The translations under genes and the position numbers were made by a program. A stretch of 42,102 nt of DNA from Phycisphaera sp. (lineage in GTDB: Bacteria > Planctomycetota > Phycisphaerae > Phycisphaerales > Zrk34), in contig WGMA01000047.1 in assembly GCA_016125285.1 (NCBI GenBank), forward strand, positions 1 through 42,102. The letters run 5' to 3'. Shown here piece after piece: positions 30,124 through 38,900 of this stretch (within the stretch, counting starts at the first letter, position 1; each line of letters opens with the position of its first letter). The notes below the pieces were generated by a model, which made no database searches, had not been told where the DNA came from, and saw only the letters and a program-made list of their open reading frames with translations.

Positions 30124-30262
30124 CCCAGATTCAACGTGCGCCCCGCGGCCGGGATGTCCCGACATGTGACACTTCGACACCGGCGGACGCAAGCCGCTGG
30201 ACGGTCGCAATATGTGCGACGGGGCGTGGTCTCAACCCGCAATCCGTGTGAGACGCGAGCCG
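30124..30262. repeat. Diverged ~135-bp repeat, copy B
   Basis: Matches copy A in CCGCGGCCGGGA, GACACCGGCGG and GGTCTCAAC ... TGTGAGAC, with the terminal stem kept (GTCTCA/TGAGAC). It contains CCGACATGTGAC, close to the GCGACATGTCGC operators at 26183. It ends at the stop of the HU-like gene. Confidence 0.6.
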
Positions 30263-30263
30263 G

Positions 30264-30566
30264 TCACGGCGATCCGTTCAGCGCGTCGTTCATCAGCCGC
30301 CCGGGCTTCAACTTCACCACGTGTTTGGCCGGGACATTGACTTTTTCGCCCGTCCGCGGGTTGTGCGCCACGCGCGGCCTGCGGCGCCTGACCGAAAGCA
30401 CGCCGAAGCCGCGCAGCTCGATGCGGTCGCCGCGCGCGATGTGCGCGGTGATCTGCGCGAACAGCGCCTTGACGATGCGGTCGGCGCGCCGCTTGCTGAT
30501 CCCGTGCTCGTCGCCGCCCCCGGAATCGTCGCGGCCCGAGAGGTCTCGACGTCTGATGGTGGCCAT
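30264..30566 (-). CDS. HU/IHF-family DNA-binding protein
   Basis: A 100-residue HU/IHF-like protein: KRRADRIVKALFAQITAHIA, RGDRIELRGFGVLSVRRRRP and RVAHNPRTGEKVNVPAKHVV then KLKPGRLM. RGFGVLSVRRR and NPRTGEKV are the classic beta-arm region that bends DNA. The N-terminus is longer and more disordered than in HU (ATIRRRDLSGRDDSGGGDEH). ATG 30566 is preferred over TTG 30578. Its CCCCCGGAA copy (30517) encodes part of the DSGGG stretch. It may be host or phage; it marks roughly where phage-like genes end. Confidence 0.9.
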   Translation of the reverse strand: MATIRRRDLSGRDDSGGGDEHGISKRRADRIVKALFAQITAHIARGDRIELRGFGVLSVRRRRPRVAHNPRTGEKVNVPAKHVVKLKPGRLMNDALNGSP

Positions 30567-30698
30567 GCGGTTCCCCAAGTAGGTGCGTCGTCGACTGTAA
30601 TGCCGAACGCGGCCGGCGGCGACAGATCGGGTTCCACCGATCGCGCCGCTGCGTTACAGTGTTCGCATCGACCATTCAACGCCCCGGGCCACTCCGCG

Positions 30699-30992
30699 AT
30701 GATCAAGCGCCGCCAACACCCGCGACACCCCGTGTTCCTCGGCGAGCCGTCGCCGGCGCTGGCGAAGATCCAGCGCATGCCGATGCGGGAGCTGCGGGCG
30801 TACGTCGGGCGGCTGAGCGAGGAGATCGGCCACGTCCGCAAGAAGATCGCGATGCTGCGCGGCAAGAACCCCGTGCCCGGCGCTGCGCTGGCCGGCCTGC
30901 GAAGGTTGCTCATTCGTTTGGAGGCGCTGCGCGTCGAGGCCGACAAGCGGCTGGAGGCCGGCGGCTACGAGGCGGGCGCTGGCAATGCGTAG
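30699..30992 (+). CDS. Small basic coiled-coil protein (97 aa)
   Basis: A 97-residue protein (IKRRQHPRHPVFLGEPSPAL) with heptad-like helices MRELRAYVGRLSEEIGHVRK and LRRLLIRLEALRVEADKRLE. No family recognised. ATG 30699 is chosen; upstream in-frame sequence runs antisense to the HU gene. It is convergent with the sugar kinase fusion gene, 26 bases away. Probably host. The 130 bases between it and the HU gene show no strong promoter; TACAGT at 30653 is a possible -10. Confidence 0.5.
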   Translation: MIKRRQHPRHPVFLGEPSPALAKIQRMPMRELRAYVGRLSEEIGHVRKKIAMLRGKNPVPGAALAGLRRLLIRLEALRVEADKRLEAGGYEAGAGNA

Positions 30993-31018
30993 CGCACACG
31001 CCGTTTGCCCCGCGCTGA

Positions 31019-32194
31019 TCAATGATATTCCGCTGCCGGCCGCCGAATGCGGATCGGGATGCCCTCCGCGGCGCTACTCGCAACGTCGAGCACATACCCG
31101 CCGCCGCCCGCGCCGGACATCTTCGCGCCAAGACCGCTGGCGGCGATGGACTCGACCTGGCGCAGGATGTGCGGCGGCGCCATCGCGGGGAACATCTCCA
31201 GTTGGGCATGGAGCGACGCGGTAAGCGACTCACCGAGCGCCGCGGCGTTGCGCGATTCGATCGCGCGCCAGCAGTTGTCCGTGGCGGCGGCGAGGCGCTC
31301 GGCCGACGCTGCGCTGGGCCGCATGTTCGCCAGCGGATCGAACGATTCGTCGCGAGCGTTCAGCGGCACGAGCCGCAGCACGGATTCGAGCCACGCAAGC
31401 GTGGACTCGTCGATGATCGACGCGATCGCCTGCGGCCAGTATTCCCCGGCGTAGTTCAGCCGGTTGACGCCCGGCAGCAGGAGCCCGAGGTGATCCTGCG
31501 AACCGCTGACATGCGGTGACCTTCCCGGGGCGTTGTCGTACGCGAAGAGCATCCGCGCGTGGCGCACTGCGTCGCCGGTTGGCATCGCACCGCCCCACAG
31601 TTCGATCGCGCTGTTGCGGCTGGACGCCGCGAGGCCGGAATGCTGGGCGAATCCTTCGCCCGCTTCGATCGACCCGACGATCACCGGGCCCGGATGGAGT
31701 TTGGAGACGAACGGCTGGTCGAGCCAACCCCCGGCGATCTCGATGCGGAATGGGAATAGCAGCCGCTGGCGGACCGCCGACGCGCTGGTCGCCGCGACGC
31801 CGTCGCCGGGCGTGCGTTCGAGCACGACGTACTCGATGCCGAGTGCCTCGCAGAGCGATCGCTTCTCGGGCTTGTCGCCGTCGTCGTTGACCACGAACAC
31901 GTCGGGGCGGACCGCCCGCAGTTCCGGCTCGAAGTCCAGCCACCCCGAGCCGCTTGCGACCCGAGCGTCGTGCACGTAGCGGATCGCGCGGACGACTTCC
32001 AGTCGCTGACGCTCGTCGTTGACCGGATACCGCCCCTTGAGCCCGCGGATGGTCTCGTCGGAGCCGATGACCACGTGCAGGCGACCGTACTCCGCCGCGC
32101 GCCGCAGGAACTCGACGTGCCCGGCGTGCAACAGGTCGAAGCATCCGCTGGCCAGCACGGCGCGATCGGTATTCACGTTGGCCTGCTGAGTCAC
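31019..32194 (-). CDS. Nucleotidyltransferase fused to GHMP-type sugar kinase
   Basis: A 391-residue bifunctional protein. Residues about 10-145 are a cytidylyltransferase-type domain: ASGCFDLLHAGHVEFLRRAA with the HxGH motif (H23-H26), VVIGSDETIRGLKGRYPVND and TSASAVRQRLL. Residues about 150-391 are a GHMP kinase: FRIEIAGGWLDQPFVSKLHP is motif 1, HSGLAASSRNSAIELWGG motif 2, DHLGLLLPGVNRLNY, and GAKMSGAGGGGYVLDVASS motif 3. Similar to HddA- and fucokinase-type kinases joined to an RfaE/HddC-like transferase. It would phosphorylate and activate a sugar, possibly a heptose, for surface glycans. The start is GTG with AGGAA 9 bases upstream, 13 bases past the previous stop. Downstream of two glycosyltransferase genes. 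Confidence 0.85.
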   Translation of the reverse strand: MTQQANVNTDRAVLASGCFDLLHAGHVEFLRRAAEYGRLHVVIGSDETIRGLKGRYPVNDERQRLEVVRAIRYVHDARVASGSGWLDFEPELRAVRPDVFVVNDDGDKPEKRSLCEALGIEYVVLERTPGDGVAATSASAVRQRLLFPFRIEIAGGWLDQPFVSKLHPGPVIVGSIEAGEGFAQHSGLAASSRNSAIELWGGAMPTGDAVRHARMLFAYDNAPGRSPHVSGSQDHLGLLLPGVNRLNYAGEYWPQAIASIIDESTLAWLESVLRLVPLNARDESFDPLANMRPSAASAERLAAATDNCWRAIESRNAAALGESLTASLHAQLEMFPAMAPPHILRQVESIAASGLGAKMSGAGGGGYVLDVASSAAEGIPIRIRRPAAEYH

Positions 32195-32207
32195 GGGCGC
32201 GTTCCTG

Positions 32208-32987
32208 TTAAGCAAGACGCTTGACCTTGTGCCAGATCCCCGGCGATCGAATCTCGGTTGGATCGAATTCAACGTCGCCAGACAGCGTACGTCCCGCGTC
32301 CGCCGAGATCGGCTGCGCCACGAATCCAAGATACTCAGCGACCGATCCCAGCCGAAGCTCACAGAAGACCGGCAGCAAGTCAGGGGCCGACAGCACCAAT
32401 TCGGATATCTCGCTCAGTGCCCGATCAGAGAATAGCGTCCCCGCCAGCGGCGCCGCGCCAGCCGCGTGGCAGGAAAGCCAGCCAGGAAGCTGCCGCATCT
32501 CTTCCGGATTGAACCAGTACCACTGCCACTTGCCCGCCCCGCGACTAGCGTTGTATACAGCGCTGGCGGCAACATCTGCATCCCAGACCTGCGCGTAGAA
32601 GTCCCTAATCGACGTGTTGCAGTGCACGTCCCACTCGACCACGATCCAGCGGCGCGCCCGCTCGGCCCGCTGGCGATACCACAGGTAGATCGCCAGGTCT
32701 GTATTGCGCCAGATCAGGATTTTCTGCTTCTCGGTGAGCGTCGCGCCGACGTCGCCGAGTGGCGCGAACAGATCGGCGAGCCACGGCGCCTGCTCGACCA
32801 GTTTTCGCGTGTCGTATCCGCCGGGCAGCACCTTGCCCCATTGGCTGATGGTCACGACGGGACAGCCGGGGTTGTGCTCGCGGACCAGTTCCAGATGCCG
32901 CTGCGTGACCGGATCGGTGTCGTGGTGCAGGAACACGATGCCCAGTTCCGCGGGGCCGGCGATACGATTTGCGGGCGTTGTCGACAC
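32208..32987 (-). CDS. Putative glycosyltransferase-like protein
   Basis: A 259-residue protein starting AGPAELGIVFLHHDTDPVTQ, then RHLELVREHNPGCPVVTIS, KILIWRNTDLAIYLWYRQRA and RRWIVVEWDVHCNTSIRDFY. The EWDVHCNTS segment resembles a GT-A DxD site; it has no signal peptide and no membrane span. Flanked by a GT1-like glycosyltransferase and a sugar-activating fusion on the same strand, it probably transfers a sugar to a surface glycan. The family is not one I can name. The start is GTG; ribosome binding site weak. Soluble and cytoplasmic by sequence. Confidence 0.6.
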   Translation of the reverse strand: MSTTPANRIAGPAELGIVFLHHDTDPVTQRHLELVREHNPGCPVVTISQWGKVLPGGYDTRKLVEQAPWLADLFAPLGDVGATLTEKQKILIWRNTDLAIYLWYRQRAERARRWIVVEWDVHCNTSIRDFYAQVWDADVAASAVYNASRGAGKWQWYWFNPEEMRQLPGWLSCHAAGAAPLAGTLFSDRALSEISELVLSAPDLLPVFCELRLGSVAEYLGFVAQPISADAGRTLSGDVEFDPTEIRSPGIWHKVKRLA

Positions 32988-33005
32988 GGCCTCGATTCTA
33001 CTCCG

Positions 33006-34217
33006 TCACGCCAGGCCGTGGGTGCGCAGGAACGCGTCAAGGTACTCGGCGACGCGCTGCTCGTGGGGCGTATCGTGCTCGTGGCGTGCGGCGAACCGCT
33101 CGGCGGCGGCGCGGAAGGACGGGTCGCCGATCATCTGCTCGAGCATCGGCATCGCGCCGTCCGTTCGCATGTGCGGAAGCGTCAGCGAGACGCCGAGCGC
33201 GTCGGTGCGGCGGGCGAACAGCAGCTGCTCGACGGTCAGGGGGATCTGCAGGATCGGCACGCCGAGTCGAAGCAGGTCGCAGCTCGCGCCGTGGTTGCCG
33301 TTGAGGATCGCCAGATCGCACGTGCGGCCGACCTGCTTGATGTCCAGGTGCTCGGCGGCGAAGCGCATCGACGGGCCGGTGAAGCGGTCGCGGACGTTCG
33401 GCGGGATGCCATCGGGGGTGATCAGCGTGGGCCAGCCGATCTCGAACAGCGTGGCCAGCAGTTGCTCGATGCCGGTGAACGGCTTGAGGTAGGCGAAGAT
33501 GCGCGGCCCGGGGTAATCGGGCCACTGCGGTAGCTTGCCGGCGGGCGGATCGGGCGGCCCGAGGTAATCGACACCGTCGCGCTCACCGAAATGATCGAAC
33601 TCGCCGTAGGTGCCCAGCGCCGCGCCGTCCGCCTGGTCGTAGATGTCGCCGAGTTGCTCAAGCGGCGGAATGTCGAACTCGCGCAGGACGCCGTTGATCG
33701 TTTCGACGACGCGCGACTCGTCGGCGATCGCTTGATTGCGCTGCGCGTCGTCCATCGGCCGAAGCGGCGCGAGCGGCGTGCCTGACTTCGGGCGGAAGAA
33801 GCCGGTGCCGAGGATGAGTCGCTTCGTCTGGTAGCCGCGCATCGCCAGCAGCGCCGCGGGGCTGTGCTCGAATACAACCAGTTCCGGTTCGACGCTGTCG
33901 AACAGCTCGCGCCACGCGCTGATCATGGTGCGGAGCGTCGCGGGCTCGGCGATGCCGGTGTTATGCAGGATGTGGGCGTAGCACGTCGGCCTGTCGATCG
34001 GGACGTGATCATCTGGGGCGGGGCGGCGGACCTCGTGCAGTTGGACGGGCGCGCCTGCGAAGAACCGCCGAGCACGCTCACGATCGCGGACCGCCGCGGT
34101 GACACTAAAGCCGCGCTGCGCCAGAGCCGCCACCCATGGCCGAACGAGACACAGGTGGCCCGAGCCGACGCCCAACTCCCAGCAGACGAGGCTGTGTCGC
34201 ATGGGGCGACTATCCAT
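33006..34217 (-). CDS. GT1-like glycosyltransferase (GT-B fold)
   Basis: A 403-residue protein. The N-terminal half begins RHSLVCWELGVGSGHLCLVR, RPWVAALAQRGFSVTAAVRD, typical of the acceptor domain of MGT/UGT-like enzymes. The C-terminal half has GPRIFAYLKPFTGIEQLLAT, then DLAILNGNHGASCDLLRLGV and PILQIPLTVEQLLFARRTDA, LGVSLTL: the donor-binding region (NGNHGxxxxxLxxGVPxLQIP). ATG 34217 (MDSRPMRHS) is chosen; ATG 34202 is equally possible. It is the first gene of the minus-strand sugar cluster and would transfer a sugar from a nucleotide donor. Confidence 0.85.
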   Translation of the reverse strand: MDSRPMRHSLVCWELGVGSGHLCLVRPWVAALAQRGFSVTAAVRDRERARRFFAGAPVQLHEVRRPAPDDHVPIDRPTCYAHILHNTGIAEPATLRTMISAWRELFDSVEPELVVFEHSPAALLAMRGYQTKRLILGTGFFRPKSGTPLAPLRPMDDAQRNQAIADESRVVETINGVLREFDIPPLEQLGDIYDQADGAALGTYGEFDHFGERDGVDYLGPPDPPAGKLPQWPDYPGPRIFAYLKPFTGIEQLLATLFEIGWPTLITPDGIPPNVRDRFTGPSMRFAAEHLDIKQVGRTCDLAILNGNHGASCDLLRLGVPILQIPLTVEQLLFARRTDALGVSLTLPHMRTDGAMPMLEQMIGDPSFRAAAERFAARHEHDTPHEQRVAEYLDAFLRTHGLA

Positions 34218-34322
34218 AAGCACCCAGCACGTTGAAGGCAGTTCAACTGGAATGTAAGTAGCCAGGGGATTCCGGGCAACCCTCGAGGATCGGCCCGAGC
34301 ACGACACTGCGCCGGCAGGCCC

Positions 34323-34350
34323 TTGGGGCTGCGATCGGCTTTGCTACAAT
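34323..34350 (+). promoter_or_regulatory. Promoter of the repeat-protein gene
   Basis: TTGGGG (-35) and TACAAT (-10, 34345-34350), 16-bp spacer. The -10 overlaps an early in-frame ATG (34349), so translation must start at ATG 34361, only a few bases after the expected transcription start, making a nearly leaderless mRNA. Confidence 0.65.
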
Positions 34351-34360
34351 GCCCCTCGTC

Positions 34361-35767
34361 ATGACCGGGCATCGCCGCCGCCGAAGCAAACCGTCGCTGA
34401 CCGTCGACCGCGTCTTGAAGCTGGCCGAGGCGCACCGCGTACGCACGGGGCGCTGGCCGACCGAGCGGTCGGGCCGCGTGCACGACGCGCCCGGCGTGAC
34501 GTGGCACCGCATCAACCTGGCGCTGTGGCAGGGGCGTACGGACGCGCCGGAAGGGACGCAGCTGCGCGATATGCTGCGCGAGCACTTCGGCGTGATGACG
34601 CCGCGCGCGTCGCGGCCGCTGAGCGAACAATCGATCCTCAGCTGGGCCGACAAGCAGCACAAGCGAACGGGGCAGTGGCCCAACATCACCAGCGGCCGGG
34701 TCTTCGATGCGCCCGGCGAGTCGTGGCGTCCGATCGATAACGCGATGCGTAAGGGGTTCCGCGGGTTGGCCGGCGGTACGTCGCTGGCGCAGCTGCTGAC
34801 CGAGCAACGCGGCGTGGCCAGCCGCGCGGCGCGGCCCGGCTTAAGCGAGTCGCAGATCCTGCGGTGGGCCGACGATCACTACGCCTCGACGGGGCGCTGG
34901 CCGAACCTGCTGTCCGGAGCGGTGGCCAGGCACCGCGGTTCATATCCCGAGAGCTGGAAGAACATCGACCAGTCGCTGATGCGCGGTGATCGGGGTCTAC
35001 CCGGTGGCGACACGCTCAGCCGGCTGCTGGCCCGCGAGCGCGGCGCGCGGGTCAAGGCGATGAGCGTGGATTTGAGCGTCGAGCGGATTCTGGAGTGGGC
35101 CGACGCGCATCACGGGCAGACCGGCCAGTGGCCGAACTCCTACGGCGGCGCTGTGCTCGGGCACGAGGACGAGACCTGGCCGGCGATCAACAGCGCGCTG
35201 TACGGCGGCTGGCGGGGACTGCCCGGCGGCACGTCGCTGGCTCAACTCCTGGCCGAGCGCCGCGGCGTCAAGACCCCGCTGACCGAGCGGCAGATCCTTG
35301 AGTGGGCCGACGACCACCACGCGCGCATCGGCGCGTGGCCGTCGTCGGAGTCGGGGGCGGTGCTGGCGGCCGACGACGAGCAGTGGAAAGCGATAGCCGA
35401 GGCGCTGCGCGTGGGGTTCCGCGGCCTTCCGGGCGGACAGTCACTGGCAAAGCTCCTGGCGTCGACCGGCCGGTGCAAGCGGCTGGCGGTGTCGGGTCCG
35501 AAGATCCGCGAGCTTCGCGATCGGCGCGCGCTGAGCGTCGAGCAGGTCAGCACGTCGGTCGGGTGGGCCGATCGTGCGGCGTGCGGTTTTTTTCGAGACG
35601 GGGCAGAGGAAACAGATGAGGGTCGCCGACATCGCCCGATTGGCCGAGGTCCTGGGCTGCCGACCCCCGGACCTGCTGACCGAGCCGTCACAGTGGCGAG
35701 GATGAGTCGGCCGCCTCCGGGGCGGGCCGAGGTCCGGGGTCCGGGGGTCTGCGTTAAGACACAATAA
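34361..35767 (+). CDS. Homing-endonuclease-associated repeat protein with a frameshifted C-terminal XRE-like HTH
   Basis: 468 codons as read. Six copies of a ~55-70-residue repeat of the homing-endonuclease-associated type: VDRVLKLAEAHRVRTGRWPT, SILSWADKQHKRTGQWPNIT, QILRWADDHYASTGRWPNLL, RILEWADAHHGQTGQWPNSY, QILEWADDHHARIGAWPSSE, with FRGLAGGTSLAQLLTEQRG endings. After residue 370, KIRELRDRRALSVEQVSTSV begins an XRE-type HTH. At T7 (35587-35593) the frame shifts: with T6 it would read GFFETGQRKQMRVADIARLA, EVLGCRPPDLLTEP and stop at 35705. In the present frame the tail is non-protein-like. The gene may be mutated, misread, or restored by transcriptional slippage. Typical of planctomycetes. 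Confidence 0.75.
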   Translation: MTGHRRRRSKPSLTVDRVLKLAEAHRVRTGRWPTERSGRVHDAPGVTWHRINLALWQGRTDAPEGTQLRDMLREHFGVMTPRASRPLSEQSILSWADKQHKRTGQWPNITSGRVFDAPGESWRPIDNAMRKGFRGLAGGTSLAQLLTEQRGVASRAARPGLSESQILRWADDHYASTGRWPNLLSGAVARHRGSYPESWKNIDQSLMRGDRGLPGGDTLSRLLARERGARVKAMSVDLSVERILEWADAHHGQTGQWPNSYGGAVLGHEDETWPAINSALYGGWRGLPGGTSLAQLLAERRGVKTPLTERQILEWADDHHARIGAWPSSESGAVLAADDEQWKAIAEALRVGFRGLPGGQSLAKLLASTGRCKRLAVSGPKIRELRDRRALSVEQVSTSVGWADRAACGFFRDGAEETDEGRRHRPIGRGPGLPTPGPADRAVTVARMSRPPPGRAEVRGPGVCVKTQ

Positions 35768-35794
35768 AGATATAGTGGATACACGTCCGGGCCA

Positions 35795-35823
35795 TTGACA
35801 GCCCACGCGGGTCCGAATAAACT
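35795..35823 (+). promoter_or_regulatory. Strong promoter and leader hairpin of the giant surface protein
   Basis: TTGACA (-35, exact consensus) and TAAACT (-10) with a 17-bp spacer. The leader (about 74 bases) holds TGGGAA (35865-35870) pairing with TTCCCA (35888-35893), directly before the AGGGGG ribosome binding site (35893-35898), five bases before the ATG. The stem touches the ribosome binding site and could modulate translation. Confidence 0.75.
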
Positions 35824-35903
35824 CGCCCCGCTCATCCTGTCCGTGCCGAGGGGTGGCCGAGCGATGGGAATCCTTACATAGACCCGCTTCCCAGGGGGCA
35901 AGC

Positions 35904-38900
35904 ATGTCCGAGCGTCAGTCGCGTCGTGCCCGTGTTTTGTGGCTGTGCCGTTGGTTCTTGAGCAGGCTGCGCCGCGGCGCGGCTCGCGTGGTGGCGTCCA
36001 CGGATTGCCGCGAGACTCGGCTCGCGACATGGCGCGACCTGGAAACCCTCGAGCCGCGCGTGCTGATGTCCGCCAGCGTCGCGGGCAAGGTCTTCGACGA
36101 CACGAACCAGAACGGTCTCTACGAATCCGGCGAACAGGGGCTAAGCGACTGGCGCGTCTACGTCGATGCCGACGGGGACGGCGTGCGGGACATCGGCGAG
36201 ACGTACGTCATGAGCAGCGCCTCGGGCGACTACGTGCTGCCCAACCTCGTGGCGGGTACGCATCAGATCCGCGTCGAGTATCCCGCGGGCTGGGAGGCGA
36301 CGGACCCGTGGCTGGAGGTCAACAACGTGACGGTCGCCGACGGCGACAGTCTGACGGGCGTCAACTTCAGCGCCCAGTTCGTGGACTTCGGGATCATCAC
36401 GCAGTCCGGCAGCGCCAACCTCATCAGCGGACCTTCGACGGTCGACGAGGCGGATGTCTTTACCCTGGCCCTGAACACCGGCGGCAACACCGCGGTGGGA
36501 TGGACGATCGCATGGGGGGACGGCACCGTCGATGAGATTCAGGGCACGCCCTCGTTCGCTACACATGAATATGACGATGGCGATATCACGCGGGTCATCA
36601 CGGCCACGCTGCAGAACTCGTACGAAGGCGTGTCGCGCGCGTACTGGAGAAATCATCTCGAAGACTGGGTTGGCGCGTCACCTACGGACAGCTTCAACGC
36701 CATCTTCGGCGTCAGCGCCACGGGCAACCCCACGCTCGACGACGCGATCAACGCCAACGGCGGCCACGAGAACCACCTGCTCCGCGAGGCCACAGCGGCG
36801 CTGCTCAACGCGCTGCACCCCGAGCTGTTCGCGTCGCTAAGCTTCGATGATCTCAAGTCGCTGGTCCAGCAGGCGTACGCTACGGGGGACTTCACTTCGT
36901 TCGCCGTGCAGATCAACCAGGCGTCGACGAACTCGGGCATCATTCAGGGCGGTGAGCTGACCGACACGCTGAGCGTGTTCGTGGAAAACGAGCCGCCCAC
37001 GCTGATTCTCAGCGGCCCGTCCAGCGTTAATCAGGGCGAGACGTACACACTCGGGCTGTTCTCGAACGACACCTCCGCGGACACCATTACGCACTGGACC
37101 GTCAACTACGGGGACGGCAACATCGTGACCGTACCGGGTGACCCAAGCGAGACGACCCACGTCTACGCCGCGCCGGGCAACTACATCATCAGCGCCACGG
37201 CGACGGATGAGGATGGCACTTTTTCCGCCAATTCCATCGGCGTCACTGTGTCGTCGGTCGGATCGCCGGTGACGATCTCGGGACCGGGGGTCTCGAACGA
37301 GGGCAGTGTCTACACGCTGGGCATCGCCACGTCGGGCACGATCCAGAGCCTGTCGGTGAACTGGGGCGACGGCGTGGTCGAGTCGCTGGCCCCCGGAGTC
37401 ACGTCCGCAGCGCACACCTATATAGATGGCGCGAATGTCTTCCCCGTGGTCGCCGAGGTCACCACGGCCAGCGGCACGTTCTCGTCGAACACGATCAGCG
37501 TGAACGTGGCGAACGTGGCTCCGATCGTGACGATCTCCGGTCCCCCGGAAGTCGACGAGGGAACAGCGTACGTCTTGACGCTCGGGGCGACCGATCCGGG
37601 GGCCGACACGATCACGCAAACCGTCATCAACTGGGGTGACGGGACCGTCGAAACGGTGACGGGTCTACCTTCGTCGCGCAGTCACGTCTACGATGATGGC
37701 TCGGCCAGCTACACCGTGGTCGCGACCGTGACGGACGAAGACGGTTCGACGAACTCGAACAACCTGACGGTGACGGTCAACAACGTCGCGCCCACGGTCA
37801 CCATCAGCGGCGCCCCGGAAGTAGACGAGGGATCCTCGTACGTCCTGACGCTCGCGGTGACGGACCCGGGGCTCGACACGGTCACGCAGATCGAGGTGAA
37901 CTGGGGCGACGGCCACATCGAAACCTTCGCCGGCAGCCCGACGTCGGTGTCCCACGTGTTCGCCGACGGCCCGAACACTCATGTGATCAGCGCGACGGTC
38001 ACCGACGAAGACGGCGTGACGAGTTCGAACACGCTGTCGGTGGATGTGCTGAACGTCGCGCCAACGGTGACGATCTCCGGCGGCGCGGTGGTCAACGAGG
38101 GATCGGGCTATTTGCTGACGCTGAGCCTGATCGATCCCGGCGACGACACGGTCACATCATGGCAGATCACGTGGGGCGATTCGACCGTCGAGACCGTTGT
38201 GGGCAGCACCACGCAGGTCGGCCACACGTACGCCGACGGTTTCAACAGCGTGACGATTAGCGCGACGGCATTCGACGAGGATGGCGCATTCGCGTCGAAC
38301 AGCCTGGCGGTGTCGATCCAGAACGTCGCGCCAACACTCATCATCTCGGGCCCCCCGGAAGTAGATGAGGGAACAGCGTACACGCTCGGCCTGTCCTCTT
38401 CCGACCCGGGGCAGGACACGATCAGTCAGTGGGAGATCGCGTGGGGTGACGGCTCGGTCGAGACCTTCCCCGGCGCCGCGACGCAGGCCACGCACGTGTT
38501 TGCCGACGGGCCCGGTATGGTGACCATCACCGCCACGGCGAGCGACGAGGACGGCAGTTTCCCGTCGAACGCGATCAGCGTCACGGTCAACAACGTCGAT
38601 CCGACCTTCACCATCAGCGGTCCCCCGGAAGCCGATGAGGGATCGACCTACACGCTCAACCTCGCCTCTTCTGATCCGGGGGCGGACACGATCACGCAGG
38701 TCGTCGTCAACTGGGGCGACGGCAACGTCGAAACGTTCGCCGGAATTCCGGGGGCTGTCTCTCACGTGTTCGCCGATGGCGACAACGCCTATGTCGTCAG
38801 CGCCACGGCGAGCGACGATGATGGGGCGTACGCGTCGAACGCGGTCAACGTGACCGTCAACAACGTGGCTCCGACGCTGACCATCAGCGGCGCCCCGGAA

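Noticed and set aside
35848-35862. TGGCCGAGCGATGG resembles a tRNA A box (Ser/Leu type)
   Set aside because: No B box or cloverleaf follows within 100 bases; it is part of the leader of the giant surface protein gene.
37540-38900. CCCCCGGAA copies in the giant surface gene counted as part of the dispersed 9-mer
   Set aside because: They recur because the repeated peptide GPPEVDEG is encoded by duplicated DNA, so they are not independent occurrences.
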